Below are positions 9,054 to 17,437 of a stretch of DNA of 64,000 bases, piece after piece. Source of the DNA: Chryseobacterium lathyri (lineage in GTDB: Bacteria > Bacteroidota > Bacteroidia > Flavobacteriales > Weeksellaceae); assembly GCF_003290185.1 (NCBI RefSeq), contig NZ_QNFY01000001.1:1-64000 (forward strand), written 5' to 3'. The notes under the pieces were generated by a model. That model had not been told where the DNA came from, made no database searches, and saw only the letters and a list, made by a program, of their open reading frames with translations. A program made the translations under genes and the position numbers. Every line of letters begins with the position of its first letter. Position 1 is the stretch's first letter.

Positions 9054-10229
9054 ATGGAAAAAACCTGGCGTTGGTTCGGTAAGAAAGACAAAATAAAATT
9101 AGATATGCTCCGTCAAATTGGGGTAGAAGGTATTGTTTCTGCGCTTCACGATATTCCGAACGGAGAAGTTTGGCCGTTGAACGCAATTAATGATTATAAA
9201 AATTATATAGAAAGTTTCGGACTTCGCTGGTCTGTTGTAGAAAGTTTGGCCGTAAGTGAGGCCATAAAATACGGAGGCGAAAACAGAGATCAATTAATAG
9301 AAAATTATATCCAGAGTCTTGAAAATCTGGGAAAATCTGGAGTAACAACGGTTTGCTACAACTTTATGCCGGTTCTAGACTGGGCCCGTACAGATTTGTT
9401 TTATCAGTGGGAAGACGGCTCGTCATCATTATATTTTGATAAAGCTAAATTTGCTTATTTTGAAATTCATATTCTGCAAAGAAAAGGTGCAGAAAACGAT
9501 TATAATTCAGAGATTCTTCAAAAAGTAGAACAATTAAAAAATACTTTAACGGAAGAAGATAACAATGATCTGATAGACTCGATCATTGTAAAAACACAGG
9601 GTTTTGTTAACGGAAACATCAAGGAAGGAGACCAGAATCCGGTAGCTATTTTCAAAAGTTTACTGGCATTATATGATGGTATTGATAAAAACCAACTCCG
9701 TCAGAATATGAAATATTTCCTTGAAAAAATAATGCCCGTTTGCGAAAAATGGAATATCCAGATGTGTGTACATCCCGATGATCCGCCGTTTTCATTGTTA
9801 GGCTTACCGAGAATCGTGACCAACGAAGAAGATATCGACTGGCTCTTAAATGCTGTCGATAATCCTCACAACGGGCTCACATTCTGTACAGGTTCTTTAA
9901 GTGCGGGTCTTCAGAATGATGTTCCGAAACTTGCCCAAAAATATGCCCACCGCACAAAATTTGTCCATTTAAGAAGCACTAATGTTTTTGAAAACGGAGA
10001 TTTCATCGAAGCCCATCACTTGGGTGGAAGAGGAAAATTGATAGAGGTCATCCGGATATTTGAAAAAGAAAATCCGGACTTGCCTATGCGTATAGATCAT
10101 GGAAGATTACTGACAGACGATATTGATAAAGGTTACAATCCCGGATATTCATTTCTCGGAAGAATGCTTGCATTAGGGCAAATCGAAGGAGTAATGGCAA
10201 CCGTACAGTCAGAATTGCAAAGAAATTAA
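9054..10229 (+). CDS. uxuA: Mannonate dehydratase
   Basis: Dehydrates D-mannonate to 2-keto-3-deoxygluconate, in the cytoplasm. The TIM-barrel UxuA family is recognisable from the N-terminus (MEKTWRWFG, nearly as in E. coli UxuA), HDIPNGEVWP, MCVHPDDPP, TFCTGSLSAG, FVHLRSTN and MRIDHGR. I choose ATG 9054 because it matches the family N-terminus, giving 391 residues. An in-frame ATG at 9036 would add six residues. An in-frame GTG at 9009 lies inside the terminator hairpin and is rejected. With the following SDR enzyme it forms the mannonate step of glucuronate catabolism, fed by GH67 and GH115. Confidence 0.95.
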   Translation: MEKTWRWFGKKDKIKLDMLRQIGVEGIVSALHDIPNGEVWPLNAINDYKNYIESFGLRWSVVESLAVSEAIKYGGENRDQLIENYIQSLENLGKSGVTTVCYNFMPVLDWARTDLFYQWEDGSSSLYFDKAKFAYFEIHILQRKGAENDYNSEILQKVEQLKNTLTEEDNNDLIDSIIVKTQGFVNGNIKEGDQNPVAIFKSLLALYDGIDKNQLRQNMKYFLEKIMPVCEKWNIQMCVHPDDPPFSLLGLPRIVTNEEDIDWLLNAVDNPHNGLTFCTGSLSAGLQNDVPKLAQKYAHRTKFVHLRSTNVFENGDFIEAHHLGGRGKLIEVIRIFEKENPDLPMRIDHGRLLTDDIDKGYNPGYSFLGRMLALGQIEGVMATVQSELQRN

Positions 10230-10266
10230 ATCTAAGGTTTGCAATAAATTATTATAAAAAGTAAAA

Positions 10267-11082
10267 ATGAACGAAATATTCAGCATAAAAGATAAAGTAG
10301 CCGTAATTACAGGCGCCTCAGGGGTGTTGGGTGGAAGTCTGGCTAAAAGTTTCATAGAAGCCGGAGCCAAAGTTGTAGCATTGGGAAGAAACCAGGAAAC
10401 TCTGGACGCTCGTGTTAAAGAACTGACAGAATCGGGTGGTGATGCATTTGCCGTAGAAGCCAATGTAATGAATGTGGAAAGTCTTGAAGCTGCTTCAAAG
10501 ACAATCCTTGAAAAATACGGTAGAATTGATATTTTGCTCAATATTGCCGGAGGAAATATACCTTCTGCAACATTAGCTCCCGACCAATCTTTTTTCGACC
10601 TGAAAATGGAAGCCTGGAACGAAGTAACCGATTTGAATATCAACGGAACCGTTTATCCAAGCTATGTTTTCGGAAAAGTGATGGCAGAGCAAGGAAATGG
10701 AAGTATTGTGAATATCTCCTCAATGGCAGCTTATTCTGCAATCACAAGAGTTGCCGGTTATTCAGCGGCAAAATCTGCAATTACCAATTTTACCCAATGG
10801 CTCGCTTCGGATGTAGCGTTGAAATTTGGCGATAAAATCCGTGTCAACGCAATTGCTCCCGGATTTTTTATAGGAGATCAAAACCGGGCGATTTTATTGA
10901 ATCCGGATGGTTCTTTAACTGATCGAAGCAAAAAAGTCATCGCCAAAACACCAATGGGACGCTTTGGAAATGCAGATGAACTCAACGGAGCTGTCCAGTT
11001 TCTTTGTTCAGATGCTGCAAGTTTTATCACGGGTGCATTATTGCCTATTGACGGTGGTTTCAGTGCATTCAGTGGTGTTTAA
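10267..11082 (+). CDS. SDR-family D-mannonate oxidoreductase (fructuronate reductase)
   Basis: Probably reduces D-fructuronate to D-mannonate with NAD(P)H. The 271-residue protein is a classical short-chain dehydrogenase: nucleotide-binding TGASGVLG (about 16-23), the NIAGG segment, catalytic serine in NISSMAAYS and the Tyr-Lys pair in YSAAKSA, and a C-terminal GALLPIDGGFS. It follows uxuA by 37 bp. E. coli uses the unrelated long-chain enzyme UxuB for this step; Bacteroidota often have this SDR next to uxuA, and no UxuB-like gene is present here. The function is assigned from that neighbourhood rather than from active-site specificity. Confidence 0.85.
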   Translation: MNEIFSIKDKVAVITGASGVLGGSLAKSFIEAGAKVVALGRNQETLDARVKELTESGGDAFAVEANVMNVESLEAASKTILEKYGRIDILLNIAGGNIPSATLAPDQSFFDLKMEAWNEVTDLNINGTVYPSYVFGKVMAEQGNGSIVNISSMAAYSAITRVAGYSAAKSAITNFTQWLASDVALKFGDKIRVNAIAPGFFIGDQNRAILLNPDGSLTDRSKKVIAKTPMGRFGNADELNGAVQFLCSDAASFITGALLPIDGGFSAFSGV

Positions 11083-11113
11083 TATTAATATTATTTTTCT
11101 TCATACAGTAGTT

Positions 11114-11161
11114 ACAAGGCCTTAGATGATTTTATAGATTTCAATTAAGGTCTTGTTTTTA
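11114..11161 (+). terminator. Rho-independent terminator after the mannonate oxidoreductase gene
   Basis: Arms ACAAGGCCTTA (11114-11124) and TAAGGTCTTGT (11146-11156) pair over 11 bp with one G-U pair around a 21-nt loop and are followed by TTTTT. It lies between uxuA-SDR and uxaC, splitting the hexuronate genes into two transcription units. Confidence 0.6.
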
Positions 11162-11163
11162 AA

Positions 11164-11178
11164 GATTTTGACAAAATC
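11164..11178. promoter_or_regulatory. 15-bp palindrome upstream of uxaC
   Basis: GATTTTG-A-CAAAATC has perfect 7-bp arms and lies 21 bp before the uxaC start, directly after the terminator. It is placed like an operator or leader element. No binding protein can be named from the sequence. Confidence 0.3.
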
Positions 11179-11199
11179 AAATCACTTTTAAATTGAATA

Positions 11200-12618
11200 A
11201 TGGCTCATTCCCTTAAAAATAAAGAAGTTTTCGGAGAATCGTTTTTGCTGGAATCGGCAAAGGCAGAAAATCTCTATTTCGGCTTTGCGAAAGAAATGCC
11301 GATTATTGATTATCATAATCATCTTGAGCCTGACGTGATTTCAAATAATCAGAATTTCCGTTCCCCGACAGCAATTTGGCTGGATGGTGATCATTACAAA
11401 TGGCGGGCAATGAGAAATTTCGGTATTGATGAGCAATTCATTTCCGGCAAAGCTTCAGACTTGGAAAAGTTCAGAAAATGGTCGGAAGTGGTACCGTACA
11501 CCCTTCGAAATCCTTTATTTCACTGGACCCATCTGGAACTTAAAAATCCATTCGGAATCAAAGAATATCTTTCCCCGAACAATGCAGATTCTGTTTATCA
11601 ACAGATGAATGAAAGTTTGCAGACTTCAGATTTTTTGCCACAATCTATCATTCAGAATTTCAAAGTGGAAGCACTTTGCACAACTGATGATCCTGCTGAT
11701 GATTTGGCTTATCATCAAGCATTAAAGAATAGCCGTTTTAAAGCCCAGGTTTTACCTGCTTTCCGACCGGATTCTTACATCAATATCAACAATCCGGAAC
11801 AATATCTTTCAGGAATAAAAAAACTTGAAAATGTTTGTGGAATTTCAATCGAATCAGTTTCCGATTTATTAAATGCGCTTCAATCCAGAATTAATTATTT
11901 TGCAGAAGTAGGAGCCAAGGTTGCCGATCACGGGTTTGAATATTTTCCCGATACCACAAAATGGGATATAGAATTAGAAAACGAATTTTCAGAATTTTTA
12001 AAAGGAAATAATCCAAGATTCTCCAATCCGGAAGCATTGTGTGGCTACTTACTAAAAGAGCTTTGCAAAATGTACGCTGAAAAAGACTGGGTACAGCAGT
12101 TTCACGTGGGAGCAACCAGAAATAATAATTCTTTAATGCTTAGTAAGATTGGTATTAATGCTGGTTATGACGCAATCGGTGAACAATATTTTGCACAAAG
12201 ATTGAGCATGCTTCTGGACGAACTGAATTCTACCGGACAACTTACCAAAACCATTATTTACAATCTTAATCCCACCTTCAATGAAGTTTTAGCGACACTT
12301 ACAGGAAATTTTAATGAAGGTGGAATGAAGTCCAAAGTACAGTTTGGTGCAGCCTGGTGGTTTCTCGACCAATTAGACGGAATGAAAAAACAGATGAACA
12401 CACTTTCCAACATTGGTCTCATCAGCACTTTTGTCGGGATGCTGACCGATTCCCGAAGTCTCCTGTCGTTCTCAAGACACGATTATTTCAGAAGGCTTTT
12501 GTGCAATATGTTCGGCAGCGAGATCGAAAGAGGATTGCTTCCCGATGACGAAGAATGGGTTGGGAAAATCATTCAGGACATCTGTTATCACAACACGAAA
12601 AATTATTTTGAAATTTAA
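11200..12618 (+). CDS. uxaC: Glucuronate (uronate) isomerase
   Basis: Isomerises D-glucuronate to D-fructuronate (and galacturonate to tagaturonate), the entry step of hexuronate catabolism. The 472-residue length is normal for the family. Metal-binding HxH occurs in PIIDYHNHLEP (about residues 31-41), followed by NNQNFRSPTAIWLDGDHYKWRAMR split over two family blocks; QFHVGATRNNN and LLSFSRHDYFRR are further UxaC segments. It starts an operon with kdgK (4 bp gap), eda (4-bp overlap) and exuT (no gap). The substrate comes from glucuronic acid released by GH67 and GH115. Confidence 0.95.
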   Translation: MAHSLKNKEVFGESFLLESAKAENLYFGFAKEMPIIDYHNHLEPDVISNNQNFRSPTAIWLDGDHYKWRAMRNFGIDEQFISGKASDLEKFRKWSEVVPYTLRNPLFHWTHLELKNPFGIKEYLSPNNADSVYQQMNESLQTSDFLPQSIIQNFKVEALCTTDDPADDLAYHQALKNSRFKAQVLPAFRPDSYININNPEQYLSGIKKLENVCGISIESVSDLLNALQSRINYFAEVGAKVADHGFEYFPDTTKWDIELENEFSEFLKGNNPRFSNPEALCGYLLKELCKMYAEKDWVQQFHVGATRNNNSLMLSKIGINAGYDAIGEQYFAQRLSMLLDELNSTGQLTKTIIYNLNPTFNEVLATLTGNFNEGGMKSKVQFGAAWWFLDQLDGMKKQMNTLSNIGLISTFVGMLTDSRSLLSFSRHDYFRRLLCNMFGSEIERGLLPDDEEWVGKIIQDICYHNTKNYFEI

Positions 12619-12622
12619 GAGA

Positions 12623-13630
12623 ATGCAAGATTCATTTTCCAATAAAATAGTATGTTTCGGGGAATTGCTTTTGCATTTCGCTCCGGATTCCGAAGGAAAC
12701 TGGCTCAATGACCAACTTCTGAAGATTTTCGTGGGTGGTGCAGAATATAATGTAGCTGCAGCTCTTGCACAATGGAACAATCCTGTAAAACTTCTTTCAG
12801 CTTTGCCTGAAAATTTTCTGGGAAATCAATTGGAATCACAGCTCAAAAATAAAGGAATTGAGGTGCTTGCTGAAAAAAGTAACGGCAGAATCGGAACGTT
12901 TTACCTCTCTTCGGATGGCGATATGCAGAACGCTTCGGTGGTTTATGACCGTTTTCCTTCGGTTTTCACACAGTCGGATTTTAAAACATTTAGTTTCGAT
13001 GAAATATTTTCAGAGGTAAAGTGGCTTCACATCAGCACCATTACGCCAGCATTGAGTGAAAATGCCTATCAGAAATGTATGGATTTAATGAAAGAGGCAG
13101 CGACAAGAAACATCACGGTTTCTCTTGATTTGAATTACCGTTCCGCCCTTTGGCAGAACGGAAATCCGTCTGCAAAAATTATTGCATTGATGCCTTTTGT
13201 CAATGTTCTGATGGGAAATATCTGGTCCATTCAACAATTTTTGGAAATTCCGATTGAATATGAATTAAATGGGAATTTTGAAGACAGAAATCTTCTGAAA
13301 CAGGCTGAAAAATCAGCATTAGAAATTCAGAAAATATATCCAAATGTAAAGATGATTGCCAATACATTTCGGTTTACGAAGGGTGAAGAGGTTAATTATT
13401 TTGCGACTTTATTTGCTGATGAAAAACTTTTGATTTCTGAACATTATCATTCAACAACAATTGAGGAAAGAATAGGAAGCGGCGATTCCTTTATGGCTGC
13501 TTTGATTCATGGAACTTTAAAAGGAAATTCCTTACAGCAGATTTTAGAAGATGCTACAAAAGTCGCTTTCAAAAAACTTTTTGTAAAGGGCGATACCATT
13601 AATGACAGTATTAATATTGAAAAATTATGA
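12623..13630 (+). CDS. kdgK: 2-keto-3-deoxygluconate kinase (PfkB family)
   Basis: Phosphorylates KDG to KDPG with ATP. The 335-residue PfkB/ribokinase-fold protein has the N-terminal KIVCFGELLLHF segment, substrate-binding FVGGAEYNVAAALAQW, and the C-terminal anion-hole/catalytic-base motif RIGSGDSFMAAL (aspartate in GSGD). I place the start at ATG 12623, 4 bp after the uxaC stop. The longer in-frame option from 12545 would overlap uxaC and add 26 residues that do not look like a family N-terminus. The position between uronate isomerase and KDPG aldolase supports KDG rather than fructose or ribose as substrate. Confidence 0.9.
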   Translation: MQDSFSNKIVCFGELLLHFAPDSEGNWLNDQLLKIFVGGAEYNVAAALAQWNNPVKLLSALPENFLGNQLESQLKNKGIEVLAEKSNGRIGTFYLSSDGDMQNASVVYDRFPSVFTQSDFKTFSFDEIFSEVKWLHISTITPALSENAYQKCMDLMKEAATRNITVSLDLNYRSALWQNGNPSAKIIALMPFVNVLMGNIWSIQQFLEIPIEYELNGNFEDRNLLKQAEKSALEIQKIYPNVKMIANTFRFTKGEEVNYFATLFADEKLLISEHYHSTTIEERIGSGDSFMAALIHGTLKGNSLQQILEDATKVAFKKLFVKGDTINDSINIEKL

Positions 13631-14262
13631 AAGGAATGCTACAAAAAATAAAAGACCAGAAAATAGTTCCGTTGTTTTACAATGAATCGTTTGAGGTTTC
13701 AAAAAATACCGTAAAAGCTTTGTACGAGGTAGGAATCCGTGTGATAGAATATACCAACCGAGGTATTCAGGCATTGGAGAATTTTACTAAATTAAAAGAG
13801 ATCTCAGCCAACGAATTTCCAGAACTTTTACTGGGAATCGGAACCGTGAAAAATATAAAGGAAATGGATGATTATGCCGATGCAAAAGCAGATTTCATCA
13901 TTACACCTGTTATTAGCGAAGAACTGGTAAAACATTCTGTTGCAAAAAATATCAATTTAATTCCAGGATGTTTTACTCCTTCCGATGTCAATGTAGCCTT
14001 TCAGAACGGACTTCGGTTAGTGAAGATTTTTCCGGCAGATGCTTTAGGCAAAAATTATATCAGATCCATTCAACCTGTTTTTCCGGGAATGAATTTTATG
14101 CCGACCGGAGGCATCAATGCTGACTTTGATGACATTACAGAATGGATGAAAGGTGGCGCTGTTGCTGTCGGTTTAGGAAGTTCACTCGTCAGAACAGATT
14201 TTACATCAGAACAGCTCACAGAAAAAGTTCAGAACCTATTGCAACAACTTAATCAAAACTAA
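13627..14262 (+). CDS. eda: KDPG (2-keto-3-deoxy-6-phosphogluconate) aldolase
   Basis: Cleaves KDPG to pyruvate and glyceraldehyde 3-phosphate. The 211-residue class I aldolase has the catalytic glutamate and phosphate-binding arginine segment VIEYTNRG, GIGTVKN, the loop LIPGCFTPSD, the Schiff-base lysine in LVKIFPADALG and the phosphate-binding MPTGGIN. The start overlaps the kinase stop by 4 bp, a sign of translational coupling, and the stop abuts the next start. It completes the hexuronate branch to central metabolism. Confidence 0.95.
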   Translation: MKGMLQKIKDQKIVPLFYNESFEVSKNTVKALYEVGIRVIEYTNRGIQALENFTKLKEISANEFPELLLGIGTVKNIKEMDDYADAKADFIITPVISEELVKHSVAKNINLIPGCFTPSDVNVAFQNGLRLVKIFPADALGKNYIRSIQPVFPGMNFMPTGGINADFDDITEWMKGGAVAVGLGSSLVRTDFTSEQLTEKVQNLLQQLNQN

Positions 14263-15537
14263 ATGCAGGCTCCTAAAAACCGTAACATAAGATGGTTGAT
14301 GCTGTCTTTGGTCTTTCTCGCCACCACGATCAATTATCTTGACCGTCAGGTAATGGGTTTACTGAAACCTGTTCTTGAAAAAGAGTTCAGCTGGGACGAA
14401 AAAGATTACAGCTACATTGTAATGGCATTCACGACCACTTATGCCATCGGATATCTTGCGATGGGAAGATTTATAGACAGGGTAGGAACCAAAATAGGGT
14501 ATGCCGTTTCGTTGATTGTCTGGAGTCTGGCTTCCATAGGACACGGTTTTGTGAAAAGCACCGTTGGATTTATCATTGCGAGAAGTACACTCGGAATCAG
14601 TGAGGCAGGAAATTTTCCGGCAGCGATAAAATCTGTTGCAGAATGGTTTCCGAAAAAAGAAAGAGCTTTGGCAACAGGGATTTTCAACTCCGGAGCAACG
14701 GTTGGAGCCATTTTAGCACCGCTTCTTGTGCCGTTCATTCTGGGACATTACGGATGGCGGGAAACCTTCGTCTGGATCGGGGCTTTAGGTTTGTTATGGA
14801 TTGTCCTTTGGTGGAGATTCTACAGCATTCCGGAAAAAACAAAAAAGCTGAGTAAGGAAGAATTACAGTATATTAAAAGTGATCAGGACGGAAAAACACA
14901 AGAACAGTCTAAAGTTCCGTTGTCTGAAATATTAAAATACAAAGTCACCTGGTCATTTGCCATCGGAAAAATCCTGACCGATCCAATCTGGTATTTCTTT
15001 ATGTTCTGGCTGCCGGCTTATTTTTCAGACGTATTCAAGATGGATATGACAAAACCTTCTATTCCGTTGATTATCATTTACAGCGGAACCACGATTGGAA
15101 GCATCGGGGGTGGCTATCTTTCCTCATTTTTAATTAAAATAGGCTGGGCCATCGGAAGAGCCAGAAGTTTGACAATGCTCTTGTTTGCGTTGATGGTCGT
15201 TCCGGTGATGTTCTCAAAATATGTAGACAATATGTGGCTGATTACCATCATCATTGCTTTCGCCACTGCAGCGCACCAAGGTTGGGGAGCCAATCTGATG
15301 ACAACAGTTGGAGATAAATTACCTAACAACTATGTAAGTTCGGTTATCGGTTTTGGCGGAATGCTCGGTTCGGCAGCAGGAATTATTTTTCCGCTTTTCA
15401 TCGGAATTGTCTTGGATACCTTCAAAAAAGCAGGAAACATCAACGGCGGATACAACATCATATTTTTTATTGCCGGGGTTTCTTACGTTGCGGCTTGGGG
15501 AATTATCTGGTTGATCAACAGAAGAAAACCAATGTAA
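14263..15537 (+). CDS. exuT: Hexuronate permease of the MFS (ExuT-like)
   Basis: A 424-residue major facilitator protein with about 12 membrane segments and the anion:cation symporter (ACS) signature at the N-terminus (TTINYLDRQVMGLLKP). Conserved loop segments include GRFIDRVGTKIGY between TM2 and TM3 and GISEAGNFPAAIKSVAEWFP. It begins at the base after the aldolase stop, so it is translationally coupled to uxaC-kdgK-eda. Uptake of glucuronate or galacturonate across the inner membrane is inferred from family and operon. No terminator is evident before the GH43 gene downstream. Confidence 0.9.
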   Translation: MQAPKNRNIRWLMLSLVFLATTINYLDRQVMGLLKPVLEKEFSWDEKDYSYIVMAFTTTYAIGYLAMGRFIDRVGTKIGYAVSLIVWSLASIGHGFVKSTVGFIIARSTLGISEAGNFPAAIKSVAEWFPKKERALATGIFNSGATVGAILAPLLVPFILGHYGWRETFVWIGALGLLWIVLWWRFYSIPEKTKKLSKEELQYIKSDQDGKTQEQSKVPLSEILKYKVTWSFAIGKILTDPIWYFFMFWLPAYFSDVFKMDMTKPSIPLIIIYSGTTIGSIGGGYLSSFLIKIGWAIGRARSLTMLLFALMVVPVMFSKYVDNMWLITIIIAFATAAHQGWGANLMTTVGDKLPNNYVSSVIGFGGMLGSAAGIIFPLFIGIVLDTFKKAGNINGGYNIIFFIAGVSYVAAWGIIWLINRRKPM

Positions 15538-15605
15538 AGATCAAAATTCATTTTGGAAAAAAACGTAACACATTAAAAACTAAATAATAAACTAAAAAAT
15601 ATACT

Positions 15606-17324
15606 ATGAGACAGAGAACAATGAATCCGATATTTTTGAAAAAGAAAACAACGTTGATGGCTGCTGTTGCCTTATTATCTTTTGCCAACGTGTCAGCACA
15701 GACTTTCTCAGACTTTTCCTATCGTGGAAATGATAAAATTTACACAAACAACCCACTGAAAGAAAATGAATTTTATTCTCCGATTCTTCAGGGGTGCTAT
15801 CCCGACCCGAGTATTACCAGAAAAGGAGACGATTATTATTTGGTCAATTCTTCATTTTCAATGTTTCCTGGTGTTCCTATTTTCACTTCAAAAGATTTGG
15901 TCAACTGGAAACAGTTAGGGCACGTTTTGGACAGACCTTCCCAATTGAAAGTGGAAAAATCAGGTGTTTCACAAGGAATTTATGCTCCGGATATCAAATA
16001 TAATAAGCACAACGATACTTTTTATATGATCACCACGCAGATTGCCAGTGGAATCGGAAATATGGTTGTGAAAACCAAAGATCCTGCAAAAGGCTGGAGT
16101 GAGGTGCAAAAGTTGAATTTTGATGGTATCGATCCTTCGATTTTCTTTGATGACGATGGCAAAGCTTATATCGTTCACAATGATGCACCGCCGAAAGGAA
16201 CTGAGCAGTACAACGGTCACCGTGTGATCAAAATGTGGGATTATGATTTGGAAAAAGACCAGGTTGTAGCAGGTTCAGATAAAATTATTGTGAATGGAGG
16301 AGTCGATCTTTCCCAAAAACCGATCTGGATAGAAGGGCCACATTTATATAAAAAGAATGGAAAATACTTTCTGATGTGTGCAGAAGGCGGAACAGGAGGT
16401 AATCACAGCGAAGTTATTTTTATGTCAGATTCTCCGAAAGGCCCATTTGTTCCTGCAATGAATAATCCCATTTTGACACAGCGGTATTTTCCGAAAGATA
16501 GAAAAGATAAAGTGGATTGGGCGGGCCATGCCGATTTGGTGGAAACTCCGGATGGTAAATATTACGGTGTCTTTTTAGCTATTCGTCCGAATGTAAATAA
16601 CAGGGTGAACAGTGGCCGCGAAACTTTCATTCTTCCTGTTGACTGGAGCGGAACGTATCCTGTTTTCCAAAACGGACTGGTACCAATGAAACCAAAATTA
16701 AAATTGCCGGAAGGTGTAAAAAATCAGACCGGACAAAATGGATTTTTCCCGAACGGAAATTTCACGTATAATGATAAACTGACCGAAAAAAAACTGGATT
16801 ACAGATGGATTGCGATGCGCGGACCCCGTGAGAATTTTATCACTGCTACTAAGAACGGACTAAAAGTAACTCCTTTTGAGACCAATATTAAAGCATTGGC
16901 ACCGGTTTCAGCATTATTTCACAGATTGCAGCACGAAGACTTTGAAACTTCTGTAACACTGGATTTCAAACCGAAATCTGAAAAAGAATTAGCAGGAATT
17001 ACCTGTTACCAAAGTGAACGATTTAACTATGTATTCGGAATCACAAAAAAAGACAAAGATTTTTACATTGTTTTGGAAAGAACAGAAAAAGGAGAATCAA
17101 AACTGGTGGCCAGCGAAAAGATTTCGCTTTCTAAAACGGTCAGATTACAAGTCGTTGGTGAAAAAGATGAACATCAATTTAATTATTCTTTGGATGGCAA
17201 AAACTTCAAAAACCTTGGAGGTTCTGTTTCCGGAGATATTCTTTCTACCGATGTTGCAGGCGGATTTACCGGAAGTTTGATTGGTTTGTACAGCACTTCG
17301 TCTAATGATATTGTACCTAATTAA
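15606..17324 (+). CDS. GH43 xylosidase/arabinofuranosidase with C-terminal beta-sandwich
   Basis: Exo-acting pentosidase, exported by a signal peptide (hydrophobic run ending NVSAQ, about residue 31). The five-bladed catalytic domain occupies about 50-360. Its inverting triad is visible: base Asp67 in YPDPSI, pKa-modulating Asp176 in GIDPSIFFDDD, acid Glu243 in IWIEGPHL. The segment FPGVPIFTSKDLVNW is typical of xylosidase-type GH43. Residues about 380-570 form the concanavalin-like domain (RFNYVFGITKK) that accompanies many beta-xylosidases. 572 residues fits that two-domain type. It lies 68 bp after exuT. Xylosidase versus arabinofuranosidase cannot be settled from sequence alone. Confidence 0.9.
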   Translation: MRQRTMNPIFLKKKTTLMAAVALLSFANVSAQTFSDFSYRGNDKIYTNNPLKENEFYSPILQGCYPDPSITRKGDDYYLVNSSFSMFPGVPIFTSKDLVNWKQLGHVLDRPSQLKVEKSGVSQGIYAPDIKYNKHNDTFYMITTQIASGIGNMVVKTKDPAKGWSEVQKLNFDGIDPSIFFDDDGKAYIVHNDAPPKGTEQYNGHRVIKMWDYDLEKDQVVAGSDKIIVNGGVDLSQKPIWIEGPHLYKKNGKYFLMCAEGGTGGNHSEVIFMSDSPKGPFVPAMNNPILTQRYFPKDRKDKVDWAGHADLVETPDGKYYGVFLAIRPNVNNRVNSGRETFILPVDWSGTYPVFQNGLVPMKPKLKLPEGVKNQTGQNGFFPNGNFTYNDKLTEKKLDYRWIAMRGPRENFITATKNGLKVTPFETNIKALAPVSALFHRLQHEDFETSVTLDFKPKSEKELAGITCYQSERFNYVFGITKKDKDFYIVLERTEKGESKLVASEKISLSKTVRLQVVGEKDEHQFNYSLDGKNFKNLGGSVSGDILSTDVAGGFTGSLIGLYSTSSNDIVPN

Positions 17325-17351
17325 CATTAAAAATGATAAGCTCCGGATTAA

Positions 17352-17396
17352 GCCGATTTTAATAACACAATCATCTGCCAAATCCATAAAATCGGC
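17352..17396. repeat. 10-bp inverted repeat between two GH43 genes
   Basis: GCCGATTTTA (17352-17361) and TAAAATCGGC (17387-17396) are exact reverse complements separated by 25 nt. There is no U-tract, so this is more likely an mRNA hairpin or a regulator site than a terminator. Confidence 0.4.
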
Positions 17397-17437
17397 GAGA
17401 GAAAAAATTTAAATAACCAAGCAAAATTATTAAAGTT

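Noticed and set aside
10209..10643. 144-residue minus-strand frame over the uxuA/SDR junction
   Set aside because: Overlaps two well-supported genes and has no domain signature.
12545..12622. Longer start for the KDG kinase
   Set aside because: It overlaps uxaC by 74 bp and adds residues not expected at a PfkB N-terminus; ATG 12623 lies 4 bp after the uxaC stop.
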